Below are positions 44,498 to 53,041 of a stretch of DNA of 64,000 bases, piece by piece. The stretch is taken from contig JBCCGR010000015.1 of assembly GCA_039029195.1 (NCBI GenBank), positions 1 to 64,000 on the forward strand, read 5' to 3'. The DNA is from JBCCGR01 sp039029195 (GTDB lineage: Bacteria; Pseudomonadota; Alphaproteobacteria; Rhizobiales; Rhizobiaceae). The position numbers and the translations under genes were made by a program. A model generated the notes under the pieces. That model made no database searches. It was not told where the DNA came from and worked only from the letters and a program-made list of their open reading frames with translations. How positions within the stretch are numbered: position 1 is the stretch's first letter; each line of letters begins with the position of its first letter.

Positions 44498-45241
44498 TCA
44501 GTGCGACAAAATTTTCGCCAGGAAATCCTGACACCGATCTGTGCGCGGTTTGGTGAAGAACTGATCAGGCTCCGCTTTTTCGACAATCTCCCCATGATCC
44601 ATGAAGACCATTGTATCGGCGGCCCGTTTGGCGAAACCCATTTCGTGAGTAACACAAATCATTGTCATGCCGCTTTCGGCGAGTTCGCCCATCACATCCA
44701 GAACTTCGTTGATCATTTCCGGATCAAGCGCCGATGTTGGTTCATCGAACAGCATGATCTGTGGTTCCATGCACAAGGATCTTGCAATCGCCACACGCTG
44801 TTGCTGACCGCCGGAAAGCTGGGCCGGGTATTTGTCTGCCTGCTCGGGAATGCGCACCCGCTCAAGATAGGAGACCGCAAGCTCTTGCGCCTCCGCTTCG
44901 GACATTTTTCGGGTGCGAAGCGGGCCTAGGGTCAGGTTCTGTTTTACCGTGAGATGAGGAAACAGGTTGAATTGCTGAAACACCATTCCGACGTTTGAAC
45001 GCACAGCCTTCAGGCTCGCATTGGTGTGTGTCAGCTCCGTTCCGGCGACCTCGATGCGCCCCTCATCATGCTGCTCCAGACCGTTGATGCAACGGATCAG
45101 TGTCGACTTACCGGAACCCGAGGGACCGCAAACGACAACCTTTTCGCCCGATTGAACTTCCAGAGATACGCTGCTCAGGGCGCGAAAATTGCCGAAGTCC
45201 TTGCAAACCTGTTCCATCTTTATGGTGGCGGATGGTTTCAA
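44498..45241 (-). CDS. Polar amino-acid ABC transporter ATP-binding protein, GlnQ type
   Basis: A 247-aa ATPase: Walker A GPSGSGKST near residue 38, Q-loop VFQQFNLFPHLTV, signature LSGGQQQRVAIARSL near 144, Walker B IMLFDEP, and H-loop VTHEMGFA. Very close in layout to GlnQ/HisP. The start is probably TTG at 45241 (GGGAGA upstream); an internal ATG eight codons in is the alternative. Divergent from the receptor gene, 129 bases apart. Confidence 0.9.
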   Translation of the reverse strand: MKPSATIKMEQVCKDFGNFRALSSVSLEVQSGEKVVVCGPSGSGKSTLIRCINGLEQHDEGRIEVAGTELTHTNASLKAVRSNVGMVFQQFNLFPHLTVKQNLTLGPLRTRKMSEAEAQELAVSYLERVRIPEQADKYPAQLSGGQQQRVAIARSLCMEPQIMLFDEPTSALDPEMINEVLDVMGELAESGMTMICVTHEMGFAKRAADTMVFMDHGEIVEKAEPDQFFTKPRTDRCQDFLAKILSH

Positions 45242-45370
45242 GTTTGATATTCTCTCCCGATGAGCCGCGAAAGGGAACTAAGCCACGAAATTGATTGCCA
45301 CGCAATGAGTTAGTTGTGTTGCAAATTCAATGGCACACATGGGGCTCTGAAACGATCAAGGGAGATACAA

Positions 45371-46147
45371 GTGAAACTGATCAAACTGGCAACAGCGCTG
45401 TGTTTTTTAGCCTGTTCAACAACTGCGTCGATGGCGCAATCGGCGTTGAATGAGATTTTGAACACCGGTGTTTTAAAAGTGGGCACCACGGGTGACTGGA
45501 ACCCGATGACCATGAAAGACGTCACCAACAACAGCTACACTGGCTACGATATCGACGTGATGAACGAACTTGCGAAAGACCTTGGTGTTAAGGTTGAGTT
45601 CGTACCGGCCGACTGGAAAACGCTTGTAAGCGGTGTGACCGCAGGCAAGTATCACATGACCGGTTCGGCCTCGGTTTCGCCGGCCCGCGCCAAGGCAACC
45701 GGTTACTCGACACCCTATTTCTCGCTGGCAACCGTTCCTCTCATTCTGAAAAAGAACGCTGACAAGTTCAAAGACTGGGATGACATGAACAAGGGCGATG
45801 TGACCGTTGCGGCGACGCTCGGCACAACGCAGGAAAAGCAGGTCAAACAGTTTTTCCCTGATGCCAAACATCAGATTGTTGAGGCTCCAGCTCGTGACTT
45901 TCAGGAAGTTCTGGCCGGACGGGCAGACGCGCACATCACATCCAATGTTGAAGCGCTGAAGCTGGTTGAGAAATATCCTCAGATGATGATTGTCCCGGTT
46001 TCGGCACCAAAATCGCCTACGCCAATCGCGATGCTGCTTCCGCAGTCCGACCAGGTCTGGATCAACTACATCAACACCTGGGTTGCTCTGAAAAAGGAAC
46101 GCGGATTTTTCGACACGCTCGGCAAAAAGTGGCGGTTGAAAGAATAG
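45371..46147 (+). CDS. Amino-acid ABC transporter substrate-binding protein
   Basis: A 258-aa periplasmic receptor of the SBP_bac_3 family: signal peptide 1-23 (ends ASMA/QSA), then LNTGVLKVGTTGDWNPM, TGYDIDVMNELAKDLGVKVEFV and a C-terminal KKERGFFDTLGKKWRL segment. GTG 45371 follows GGAGATACAA. It partners the ATPase and permease on the other strand. Followed by an intrinsic terminator. Confidence 0.92.
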   Translation: MKLIKLATALCFLACSTTASMAQSALNEILNTGVLKVGTTGDWNPMTMKDVTNNSYTGYDIDVMNELAKDLGVKVEFVPADWKTLVSGVTAGKYHMTGSASVSPARAKATGYSTPYFSLATVPLILKKNADKFKDWDDMNKGDVTVAATLGTTQEKQVKQFFPDAKHQIVEAPARDFQEVLAGRADAHITSNVEALKLVEKYPQMMIVPVSAPKSPTPIAMLLPQSDQVWINYINTWVALKKERGFFDTLGKKWRLKE

Positions 46148-46172
46148 ATCACAAAGCCTGATGCAATAGGAG

Positions 46173-46197
46173 GGGCGCTCACTTGAGCGCCCTTTTT
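46173..46197 (+). terminator. Rho-independent terminator after the amino-acid receptor gene
   Basis: Eight-base stem GGGCGCTC/GAGCGCCC with loop ACTT, followed by TTTTT. It ends one base before the ATG of the GST-like gene, so it both terminates the receptor transcript and sits in the leader of the next gene. Confidence 0.85.
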
Positions 46198-46198
46198 C

Positions 46199-46828
46199 AT
46201 GATAAAAGTCTACGCTATTCCCGTAAGCCTCTATTGTGCAAAGCTGCGCATCCTGATGCGCCACAAAAACCTTGATTGGCAGGAGATCCTCCCTCCTGGC
46301 GGATATGGTTCGGCTGAATATGCGACACTCGTTCCGGCGGGAAACCTGCCCGCACTGGAGCACAACGGGTTCTTGCTGGGCGATTCAGAGGCCATCGCCG
46401 AATATCTGAACGAGATTTGTCCTGAACCGGATATGCTTCCAGGTGATGCGAAACAGCGGGCCGCAATTCGGGCACGATCACGGTTTCACGACACGCGTCT
46501 CGAACCCGCCGTAAGATCCCTTTTCCCGCATATCAAGAATGCCAACCGGGACACGGCGTTTGTGAAGCAGCAATGGTCAGTTGTGCAGCAAGGGGTGGAT
46601 CAACTGACGCGATTGCTACCGGTGACCATTGAGGTTTTGACCCTCGGCGATTGTGGCTTTCCCATTACCTGTGCCTGGATTGAAGAACTCGCCCGGCATT
46701 TCGGATTGGAGCCCGCATCAAACGACAGGGTGAAGGATTATCTTGGCGCTCTCGAGCGGTTTGACGCCGTCGCGTCAGAACTGGCCGACTATCGTCCACG
46801 TCTTGTCGAATGGCTTGGTGATCAATGA
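46199..46828 (+). CDS. Glutathione S-transferase-family protein
   Basis: A 209-aa GST: N-terminal thioredoxin-like fold (residues 1-78: VYAIPVSLYCAKLRIL, then GNLPALEHNGFLLGDSEAIAEYL, the cis-Pro and SNAIL-type glutathione-binding stretch) and a helical C-terminal domain. ATG 46199 lies immediately after a terminator hairpin and has no normal ribosome-binding site; a TAGGAGG is 26 bases upstream, inside the hairpin's base. It couples to the creatininase gene by ATGA overlap. Possible activities include maleylpyruvate isomerisation; not determinable. Confidence 0.83.
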   Translation: MIKVYAIPVSLYCAKLRILMRHKNLDWQEILPPGGYGSAEYATLVPAGNLPALEHNGFLLGDSEAIAEYLNEICPEPDMLPGDAKQRAAIRARSRFHDTRLEPAVRSLFPHIKNANRDTAFVKQQWSVVQQGVDQLTRLLPVTIEVLTLGDCGFPITCAWIEELARHFGLEPASNDRVKDYLGALERFDAVASELADYRPRLVEWLGDQ

Positions 46829-47565
46829 GGCTCGATCTTTGCACATGGTACGAGGTTGAAGACTATCTTCAGCGCTCCAATGCGATCATCCTCCCCACCG
46901 GCTCGACCGAACAGCATGGCCCCATGGGTCTGATTGGCACCGATGCACTCTGTGCAGAAGCGATAGCCCAAAGGGCCGGTCAAGAGCTTTCAATTCTTGT
47001 TGTGTCGACGCTCGCTTACACGCCGGCCCCATTCAACATGGCGTTTCCCGGCAGCATTTCCGTCTCTCCACCTGTCTATGAAAGTCTGGTTTCAGAAATC
47101 ATCACCGGACTTGCGACCCAGGGATTTCAGCAGTTCTACTTTTTGAACGGCCATGGCGCCAATCTGGAATGTCTGGCCCGGGTGACCGAAAAGTGTGCCG
47201 CCGCTGATCGGCAGATCAGGGTTCGATCCTGGTGGGATTTTGAGCCGGTTAACCGGTTGCGTAGGGAGTTCTACGGCGATTGGGAGGGGATGCACGCCAC
47301 CCCTTCCGAAATCGCGATCACTCAGGCCACCCATCGAGTTGTTGAATCGGGTGACGCTGAGACCCCTCCCGAAAAATTGAGTGCTGCATACATAAAGGCA
47401 CATGCCGGAGACAAGCATGGTCCGCCCGGTGAACACCGTCGAGACTTCCCGGATGGACGCGTCGGTTCCCATTCCGCTTTGGCAAAGCCAGAACACGGGA
47501 AGCAGCTCTTGGACGCAGCAACGGCCGCCGTCGCGAATGACATCCGAAGTTGGATAAACGCCTGA
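46825..47565 (+). CDS. Creatininase-family amidohydrolase
   Basis: A 246-aa protein of the creatininase/MftE/FAPy-deformylase family (PF02633). Metal-ligand motifs are PTGSTEQHGPMGLIGTD near residue 24 (E and H, D), NGHGANLE near 110 and the late HATPSE near 156 (E/H). Members hydrolyse cyclic or formyl amides using Zn/Mn. Coupled with the GST-like gene; convergent with the nicotinamidase operon. Confidence 0.85.
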   Translation: MRLDLCTWYEVEDYLQRSNAIILPTGSTEQHGPMGLIGTDALCAEAIAQRAGQELSILVVSTLAYTPAPFNMAFPGSISVSPPVYESLVSEIITGLATQGFQQFYFLNGHGANLECLARVTEKCAAADRQIRVRSWWDFEPVNRLRREFYGDWEGMHATPSEIAITQATHRVVESGDAETPPEKLSAAYIKAHAGDKHGPPGEHRRDFPDGRVGSHSALAKPEHGKQLLDAATAAVANDIRSWINA

Positions 47566-47574
47566 CGGCAAAAA

Positions 47575-48195
47575 TCAGGCTAACAATTGCACACCCGCAT
47601 TGCGCATTGCATTGAGGGCTCCTGACAATGATCCGTCCTGATCAATTGCGCGGCAGGCATTGAGGATCACGCTCGTTTCAAAGCCTTGTGCCCGCGCGTC
47701 TTCAGCAGAAAACCGCACGCAAAAATCCAGCGCAAGGCCAACGCAATAGACGCGTTGAATGCCGCACTCGCGCAGATAATTCGCGAGACCCGTCGGGGTC
47801 CGGTGGTCGTTCTCAAAAAAAGCCGAATAGGAATCGATGTCCGGGCGAAATCCTTTTCGAATGACCACCGCAGCGTTGGATGTGTCCAGCTGTTTGTGGA
47901 ACTTTGCGCCTTTGGAGTTCTGAATGCAGTGGTCTGGCCAAAGGACCTGTGGACCATAGGGCATCATGATCTCGGAAAATGGCTCGGCTCCAGCATGGCT
48001 AGATGCGAAAGAAGAATGACCCGCCGGATGCCAGTCCTGTGTGATCGCCACCGTCTTGAACTGTTCTGCCAGCCTGTTGATCGGCGCGACCACCTCGTCT
48101 CCGCCCGGAACCTCAAGGCGCCCTCCCGCACAAAAGTCCCGCTGAACATCAATGACCAGCAAAGCGTCGTGGCGACCGGGATGGAAATCAAGCAC
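47575..48195 (-). CDS. pncA: Nicotinamidase
   Basis: A 206-aa isochorismatase-fold enzyme. The catalytic triad is visible: Asp in LLVIDVQRDFCAGG near residue 16, Lys in VVIRKGF near 111 and Cys in VGLALDFCVRFSAEDA near 153. The metal site is the DWHPAGHSSF segment. It hydrolyses nicotinamide to nicotinate. GTG 48195 is the start. It is last in the amide-transport operon, seven bases after the acyl-CoA synthetase. Confidence 0.92.
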   Translation of the reverse strand: MLDFHPGRHDALLVIDVQRDFCAGGRLEVPGGDEVVAPINRLAEQFKTVAITQDWHPAGHSSFASSHAGAEPFSEIMMPYGPQVLWPDHCIQNSKGAKFHKQLDTSNAAVVIRKGFRPDIDSYSAFFENDHRTPTGLANYLRECGIQRVYCVGLALDFCVRFSAEDARAQGFETSVILNACRAIDQDGSLSGALNAMRNAGVQLLA

Positions 48196-48201
48196 AGCGG
48201 T

Positions 48202-49968
48202 TCAAACTCCCGCCAGTTCTTCCATCATCTGATCACGCATGATGAATTTCTGCGGCTTTCCAGTGACGGTCATCGGTATCTCGGTTTTGAAGCGGACAAA
48301 GCGCGGGATCTTGTAGTGCGCGATCTGTCCCCGGCAGAACTCCCGGATCTCGTTTTCGTCTGAATTCGCACCCGGTTTCAGAACAATCCAGGCACAAACC
48401 TCCTCACCATATTTATCGTCCGGTACGCCAAAGACCTGCGCCTCCGCCACATTTGGGTGGGTGAATAGAAATTCCTCGACTTCCCTTGGATAGATGTTCT
48501 CCCCTCCACGGATGAGCATGTCTTTCACCCGTCCAACAATCTCGCAATATCCGTCCGCATCAATCGTGGCCAGATCGCCTGAGTGCATCCAACCGGCAGC
48601 GTCGATCGCTTCACTCGTCCGGGCATCGTCCTCCCAATACTCCCGCATGACACTGTAGCCACGCGTGCACAATTCTCCCCGCTCCCCAACCGGCGCGACC
48701 TTGCCCTGCTCGTCCACAATCTTGACTTCAACATGGGGGTGAATCCGCCCCACGGTTGAAACGCGTTTGTCCAGCGGGTCATCCGCATGACATTGGAACG
48801 AAACAGGGCTGGTCTCGGTCATGCCGTAGGCGATTGTGACCTCTCTCATGTTCATTTCGCCCACAACGCGTTTCATGATCTCGATTGGGCAAGGCGCGCC
48901 GGCCATGCAACCGGTTCGCAAAGAACCAAAGTCGGTTGAAGCAAATTCAGGTGCGTCCAGCAGGGCAACGAACATTGTGGGCACGCCGTAAAGGGCCGTG
49001 CAACGTTCCTTATCGACTGCCCCCAATGTGCTCTTTGCATCGAAACTTTCGTCCGGAAATACCATCGCGGCTCCGGTTGCAGCGCAACCAAGCACGCCCA
49101 TCACCATGCCGAAGCAATGGTAAAGGGGAACAGGAATACACAGCCTTTCAGCTTCACTGAAACGCATGGTCTGAACAACAAACCGGGCATTGTTGACGAT
49201 GTTGTAGTGGGTCAGTGTGGCCCCCTTGGGGGAACCTGTGGTGCCGGACGTGAACTGAATATTGATCGGATCATCTGGATCGAGGTTCGATGACAGTTCA
49301 TCCAGGCGCATACGATGGGCAGGCCCGGCCAGCGTCATCAAGTCGCTGAACCGGTGAAGTCCCTGAAGCTTGCTCTCTCCGGTTACGATTGCGTGCTTCA
49401 AAAACTTCAACCGGGTGGAAGACAATTCACCCGGCTGTGATGAAGAGAGTTCAGGGGCGACCTCACGGAGCATCGCCACATAGTCGCTGCTCTTGAAGCT
49501 CTCAGCCAACACCAGAGCTGTGCAGCCGGATTTGTTGAGTGCATATTCGAGCTCATAGGAGCGATAGGCCGGATTGATATTGACGAGAATGGCGCCAATG
49601 CGAGCGGTGGCGAATTGCGTCAATAGCCACTCCGGCCGGTTCGGCGACCAGATGCCGACCCGGTCGCCAGGGCCGATTCCCAGCGCCAACAGGCCGCTGG
49701 CAAGATCATCACATTTGCGGACAAGTTCCGACCAACTCCAGCGCACACCGTGAGCACAGAATATCGCAGCATCCCGGTGACCATGTCGGTTGGCGGTTTC
49801 CTGAAGCACCTGGAACACCGTCTTGCGCCATAGCGGCACATCAGTTCTGCCACGAACGAATGAGCCCCCTTCTGGCTTCAGATCATCGGCGCTCGGCCTC
49901 ACTAGCGGGGACGCCACATCAAGCGATGTGATCGGTTTGGATAAATCGGTGATGGTTGGTTCAACCAT
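48202..49968 (-). CDS. AMP-binding acyl-CoA synthetase
   Basis: A 588-aa ANL-superfamily ligase: P-loop FTSGTTGSPKGATLTHYN near residue 230, GAPCPIEIM, the YGMTETSPV A5 motif near 376, and the C-terminal GRVKDMLIRGGENIYPREVEEF hinge/A8 region followed by the catalytic Lys (TGKPQKF). It activates a carboxylate, fatty or aromatic, to its CoA thioester. ATG 49968 shares its last base with the TGA of the fusion gene. It probably acts on the acid released by the amidase domain. Confidence 0.9.
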   Translation of the reverse strand: MVEPTITDLSKPITSLDVASPLVRPSADDLKPEGGSFVRGRTDVPLWRKTVFQVLQETANRHGHRDAAIFCAHGVRWSWSELVRKCDDLASGLLALGIGPGDRVGIWSPNRPEWLLTQFATARIGAILVNINPAYRSYELEYALNKSGCTALVLAESFKSSDYVAMLREVAPELSSSQPGELSSTRLKFLKHAIVTGESKLQGLHRFSDLMTLAGPAHRMRLDELSSNLDPDDPINIQFTSGTTGSPKGATLTHYNIVNNARFVVQTMRFSEAERLCIPVPLYHCFGMVMGVLGCAATGAAMVFPDESFDAKSTLGAVDKERCTALYGVPTMFVALLDAPEFASTDFGSLRTGCMAGAPCPIEIMKRVVGEMNMREVTIAYGMTETSPVSFQCHADDPLDKRVSTVGRIHPHVEVKIVDEQGKVAPVGERGELCTRGYSVMREYWEDDARTSEAIDAAGWMHSGDLATIDADGYCEIVGRVKDMLIRGGENIYPREVEEFLFTHPNVAEAQVFGVPDDKYGEEVCAWIVLKPGANSDENEIREFCRGQIAHYKIPRFVRFKTEIPMTVTGKPQKFIMRDQMMEELAGV

Positions 49969-52325
49969 CACATGGATTTCCAGTCCGCAGCCTGTTCGAA
50001 TGCATGAGCGGCGCGATAGATCGTGCTTTCATCATAGTGGCGCCCGATCAACATCATTCCAACGGGCAGGCCATTGCTCAAACCGCAGGGAATGCTCATC
50101 GCCGGATGACCGGTGGCATCAAACGGCGCGGTGTTTGCCACCATCTCGAACGCGCGCTGCACGACCAGAGACAAAGGCGCATCGGCAGGTGGCAGCGGCG
50201 TTGCCTTCACCGGGAGCGTGGGCATCAGCAACAGGTCGAACTTGGCGAGAGAATCATCGTAGGCCGCCCGCAGGCGACGGCTCAAATTCTGCGCTTTGGC
50301 GTAAAAATGCCCGCGATAATATTTCTGCATATATTCGCCGACGAACATGCTGATCTTCAAGGACTTGGAGAGCTCGTCCGCGCGTGTGCGCCAATTGGAA
50401 TGTGCATCAAGCAGGCTGGTGACGTAGAGGCCCTTCCACCCGGTTGCGAAGCCGTTACCGTGCATCATGATGTCGGTCAGACCTTCAAGTGCAATTGGCG
50501 TCCAGATTGCCGGCCCCTGCAGATGCATGGGGATGGAGGTTTCTTCCACCACGGCCCCCAAGGAAGTCAGTTTGCGGGAGGCTTCGCGCACTTTTTGGTC
50601 GACATCCGGTTCGCTGTTGTCGAGTCCAAAACTCTCGCGAACCACGCCAATGCGCATACCGCCCACACCGCGGCTCAGGGCTTGCGTGTACTTATCCGTG
50701 CGCGGCGCATATTGGCGCGGATCCAGTCCGTCATCTCCGGCAATGACCTCCAGCATCAGCGCATTGTCGGAAACCGTCTGGGTAATTGGCCCAGTGTGAT
50801 CGATCGTTGGCTCGATTGGCATGATGCCGGTGTAGGGAACCAGCCCATGGGTCGGTTTCATTCCATAGCAACCGCAGAACGACGCGGGGATGCGGATTGA
50901 CCCTCCCTGATCGCCGCCAATAGCCATATCGACTTCACCCGCACCGACGAGCGCGCCGGAACCGGAAGAAGACCCGCCCGCAGAGTATCCAATCTTGTAA
51001 GGGTTATGCACCGGACCGGTCGCGTTGGTATGGCTTCCACCGGAAAGGCAAAAATATTCGCAGTGCGCCTTGCCCACGATAGTGCCACCAGCGTCGAGAA
51101 TGCGGGTGACAACCGTCGCGTCCACATCAGGCGTGTAGCCTTCGAGCGTGGACGCGCCATTCATCATTGGTACACCAGCGAGGCAGACATTGTCCTTTAG
51201 CGCAATGGTTTTGCCTTCAAGAACACCGGAAACAGCCCCGCGCACTTCCGATTTCACATACCACGCATTGAGCGGGTTTTCGTGGGTCGCCGGACGATGT
51301 CCTGGCGTGCGTGGATATTTCACCTTCGGCAGCTCGTCGGGCATTGAATCGACCAGATCGTAGGCCTCGAAATTGGCCTCCATCAGCGTCAGATATTCGT
51401 TCAGCTCATCGTCGCCCATGGTGATGCCGAGGCCGGAAGCGACATCGCGCATTTGCTGGATGGTTGGCCGTCTTACGGTCATGTATGCCTCCTTGCCGGC
51501 GGCAGCCGCTGGCGGGGTGGGGTCTTGTGAGAAGTGTTCTGAAGGGCGGGAGGGCGTGGAGCCGGAGCCGCTGTGTTCGCGGGTGACCCGTCCAGCGCCA
51601 AGGCCGACAAACTCGTCAATCAGATCTGCCGCATTGGTTTCGCCGGTCGCGAGATCCACTTTCACTTCGCCACGTTCAAAAATCATCAGCCGGTCACACA
51701 AACCGATCAGAAAATCGAGGTTCTGTTCCACCACCACAATCGTGATATCGCGATTGTCGCGCAGCAACTTTAGGGTGGTGGCGATCTCGTCGACAATGGA
51801 GGGCTGAATGCCTTCTGTTGGCTCGTCCAGAAGCAGCAGGTAGGGCTCAGCGATCAGGCAGCGCGCGATGGCTAGTATTTGCTGTTCGCCGCCACTCAGC
51901 GCGCCTGCGTGTCGATCGAGCAAGGGTTGCAGACGTGGAAACTCGCTCAGAATCCGGTCGATGGCCTCATCAATCGGAACATCTGAAGTTTCCTCACTCC
52001 AGGCAAATCGCAGATTGTCGATCGCGCTGAGCTGGGTGAAAATTCCGCGCCCCTGAGGCACGTAGCCCAGACCAAGGCGGGCGCGTTCGTGCACGGGAAG
52101 TTCGGTGATGGTCTCGCCATCGAACACCATTCTTCCTGCCGTGGCTGGAAGATAGCCCATAATGGTTTTCAGCAAGGTGGACTTGCCCATTCCGTTGTGG
52201 CCGAGAATTCCAACAATGCTGCCGTCTTCGATGCTGAATTCCGTACCGTGCAGGATCGGTATTGCTCCGTATCCACCGCGCAGGCCGGTCACTTCAAGGA
52301 TCGGTTCGTTGATATCGCTGCTCAT
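49968..52325 (-). CDS. Fusion of LivF/UrtE-type ABC ATPase and amidase-signature amidase
   Basis: One 785-aa frame. Residues 1-245 are a complete branched-chain/urea-type ATPase: Walker A GHNGMGKST near 42, signature LSGGEQQILAIARCL near 143, Walker B LLLLDEP, VVVEQNL. A low-complexity linker (about 246-280; TREHSGSGS...PTPPAAAAG) leads into a 504-aa amidase with the Lys-Ser-Ser triad: IALKDNVC, GYSAGGSSSGSG, GGDQGGSIRIPASFCG. At 51482 an in-frame ATG with a perfect AAGGAGG five bases upstream marks the amidase's own start, so it may also be made separately. Coupled to its neighbours at both ends. Confidence 0.85.
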   Translation of the reverse strand: MSSDINEPILEVTGLRGGYGAIPILHGTEFSIEDGSIVGILGHNGMGKSTLLKTIMGYLPATAGRMVFDGETITELPVHERARLGLGYVPQGRGIFTQLSAIDNLRFAWSEETSDVPIDEAIDRILSEFPRLQPLLDRHAGALSGGEQQILAIARCLIAEPYLLLLDEPTEGIQPSIVDEIATTLKLLRDNRDITIVVVEQNLDFLIGLCDRLMIFERGEVKVDLATGETNAADLIDEFVGLGAGRVTREHSGSGSTPSRPSEHFSQDPTPPAAAAGKEAYMTVRRPTIQQMRDVASGLGITMGDDELNEYLTLMEANFEAYDLVDSMPDELPKVKYPRTPGHRPATHENPLNAWYVKSEVRGAVSGVLEGKTIALKDNVCLAGVPMMNGASTLEGYTPDVDATVVTRILDAGGTIVGKAHCEYFCLSGGSHTNATGPVHNPYKIGYSAGGSSSGSGALVGAGEVDMAIGGDQGGSIRIPASFCGCYGMKPTHGLVPYTGIMPIEPTIDHTGPITQTVSDNALMLEVIAGDDGLDPRQYAPRTDKYTQALSRGVGGMRIGVVRESFGLDNSEPDVDQKVREASRKLTSLGAVVEETSIPMHLQGPAIWTPIALEGLTDIMMHGNGFATGWKGLYVTSLLDAHSNWRTRADELSKSLKISMFVGEYMQKYYRGHFYAKAQNLSRRLRAAYDDSLAKFDLLLMPTLPVKATPLPPADAPLSLVVQRAFEMVANTAPFDATGHPAMSIPCGLSNGLPVGMMLIGRHYDESTIYRAAHAFEQAADWKSM

Positions 52326-53041
52326 TGTCGCTTGCCCAAATAAACGTCCCGAACAACCGGGTCGTTGAGAACGGTCTCGGCGTCCTCCTCAATCAGCACC
52401 CTCCCCTGATGAAAAACCGTCACCATTTTTGCGATCATTCGAATGAAATGCATGTCGTGTTCCACGACAATGAGTGTGGCGCTCTTGTTGATCTCATGAA
52501 TGACCGAGACCATCCGCTCGACTTCATCCGAAGTAAGACCTGCCGCAGGTTCATCAAGCAGGACGAGCCAGGGTTCACCGGCGAGCACAATTCCCAATTC
52601 AACGATCTGCCGTTGCCCGTGGGCAAGCGTTGACACTTCCGACCGTGAAATCTCCTCAAGCTCAAGACGCTGTAATGTGTCATCGACAATTCGGTCTGCG
52701 GCCCGCGAACGGTTGGTGCGTCGCGCCGCGAGCCAGATGTTCTCGCGCACGGTCAGTCCGCTCATCACGCTCGGAACCTGCGTTTTGATCCCCACACCAA
52801 GTCGGGCAACCTGATGCGGGCTAAGTCCGGTCGTGTTTTCTCCATCGATGAAGATTTCGCCGCTGGTCGGCGTCTGCATCCCCGTCAGACACTTGAAGAA
52901 CGTGCTTTTGCCCGCTCCGTTGGGACCAATCAGACAGCGAAGCTCATTTCGCTGAAGGTTCAAGCTTACTGAATCGAGGGCAACCACGCCCTCAAACCGC
53001 ATCGTCAGATCACGCGCTTCGACGACCGTATTATTCGCCAT
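52322..53041 (-). CDS. Branched-chain/urea-type ABC ATPase, LivG/UrtD class
   Basis: A 239-aa ATPase: Walker A GPNGAGKST near 40, signature LAHGQRQIVELGIVLAG near 140 (the H in place of the second S/G is usual in UrtD-like proteins), Walker B LVLLDEPAAGL, and IVVEHDMHFI. ATG 53041 has AAGGAGG eight bases upstream; a longer frame would add 54 residues out of the permease gene. Overlaps both neighbours by a few bases. It is the second ATPase of the importer. Confidence 0.92.
   Translation of the reverse strand: MANNTVVEARDLTMRFEGVVALDSVSLNLQRNELRCLIGPNGAGKSTFFKCLTGMQTPTSGEIFIDGENTTGLSPHQVARLGVGIKTQVPSVMSGLTVRENIWLAARRTNRSRAADRIVDDTLQRLELEEISRSEVSTLAHGQRQIVELGIVLAGEPWLVLLDEPAAGLTSDEVERMVSVIHEINKSATLIVVEHDMHFIRMIAKMVTVFHQGRVLIEEDAETVLNDPVVRDVYLGKRQ

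Noticed and set aside
49956..50900. 314-codon open frame antisense to the amidase
   Set aside because: Lies fully opposite the amidase catalytic core; low-quality composition.
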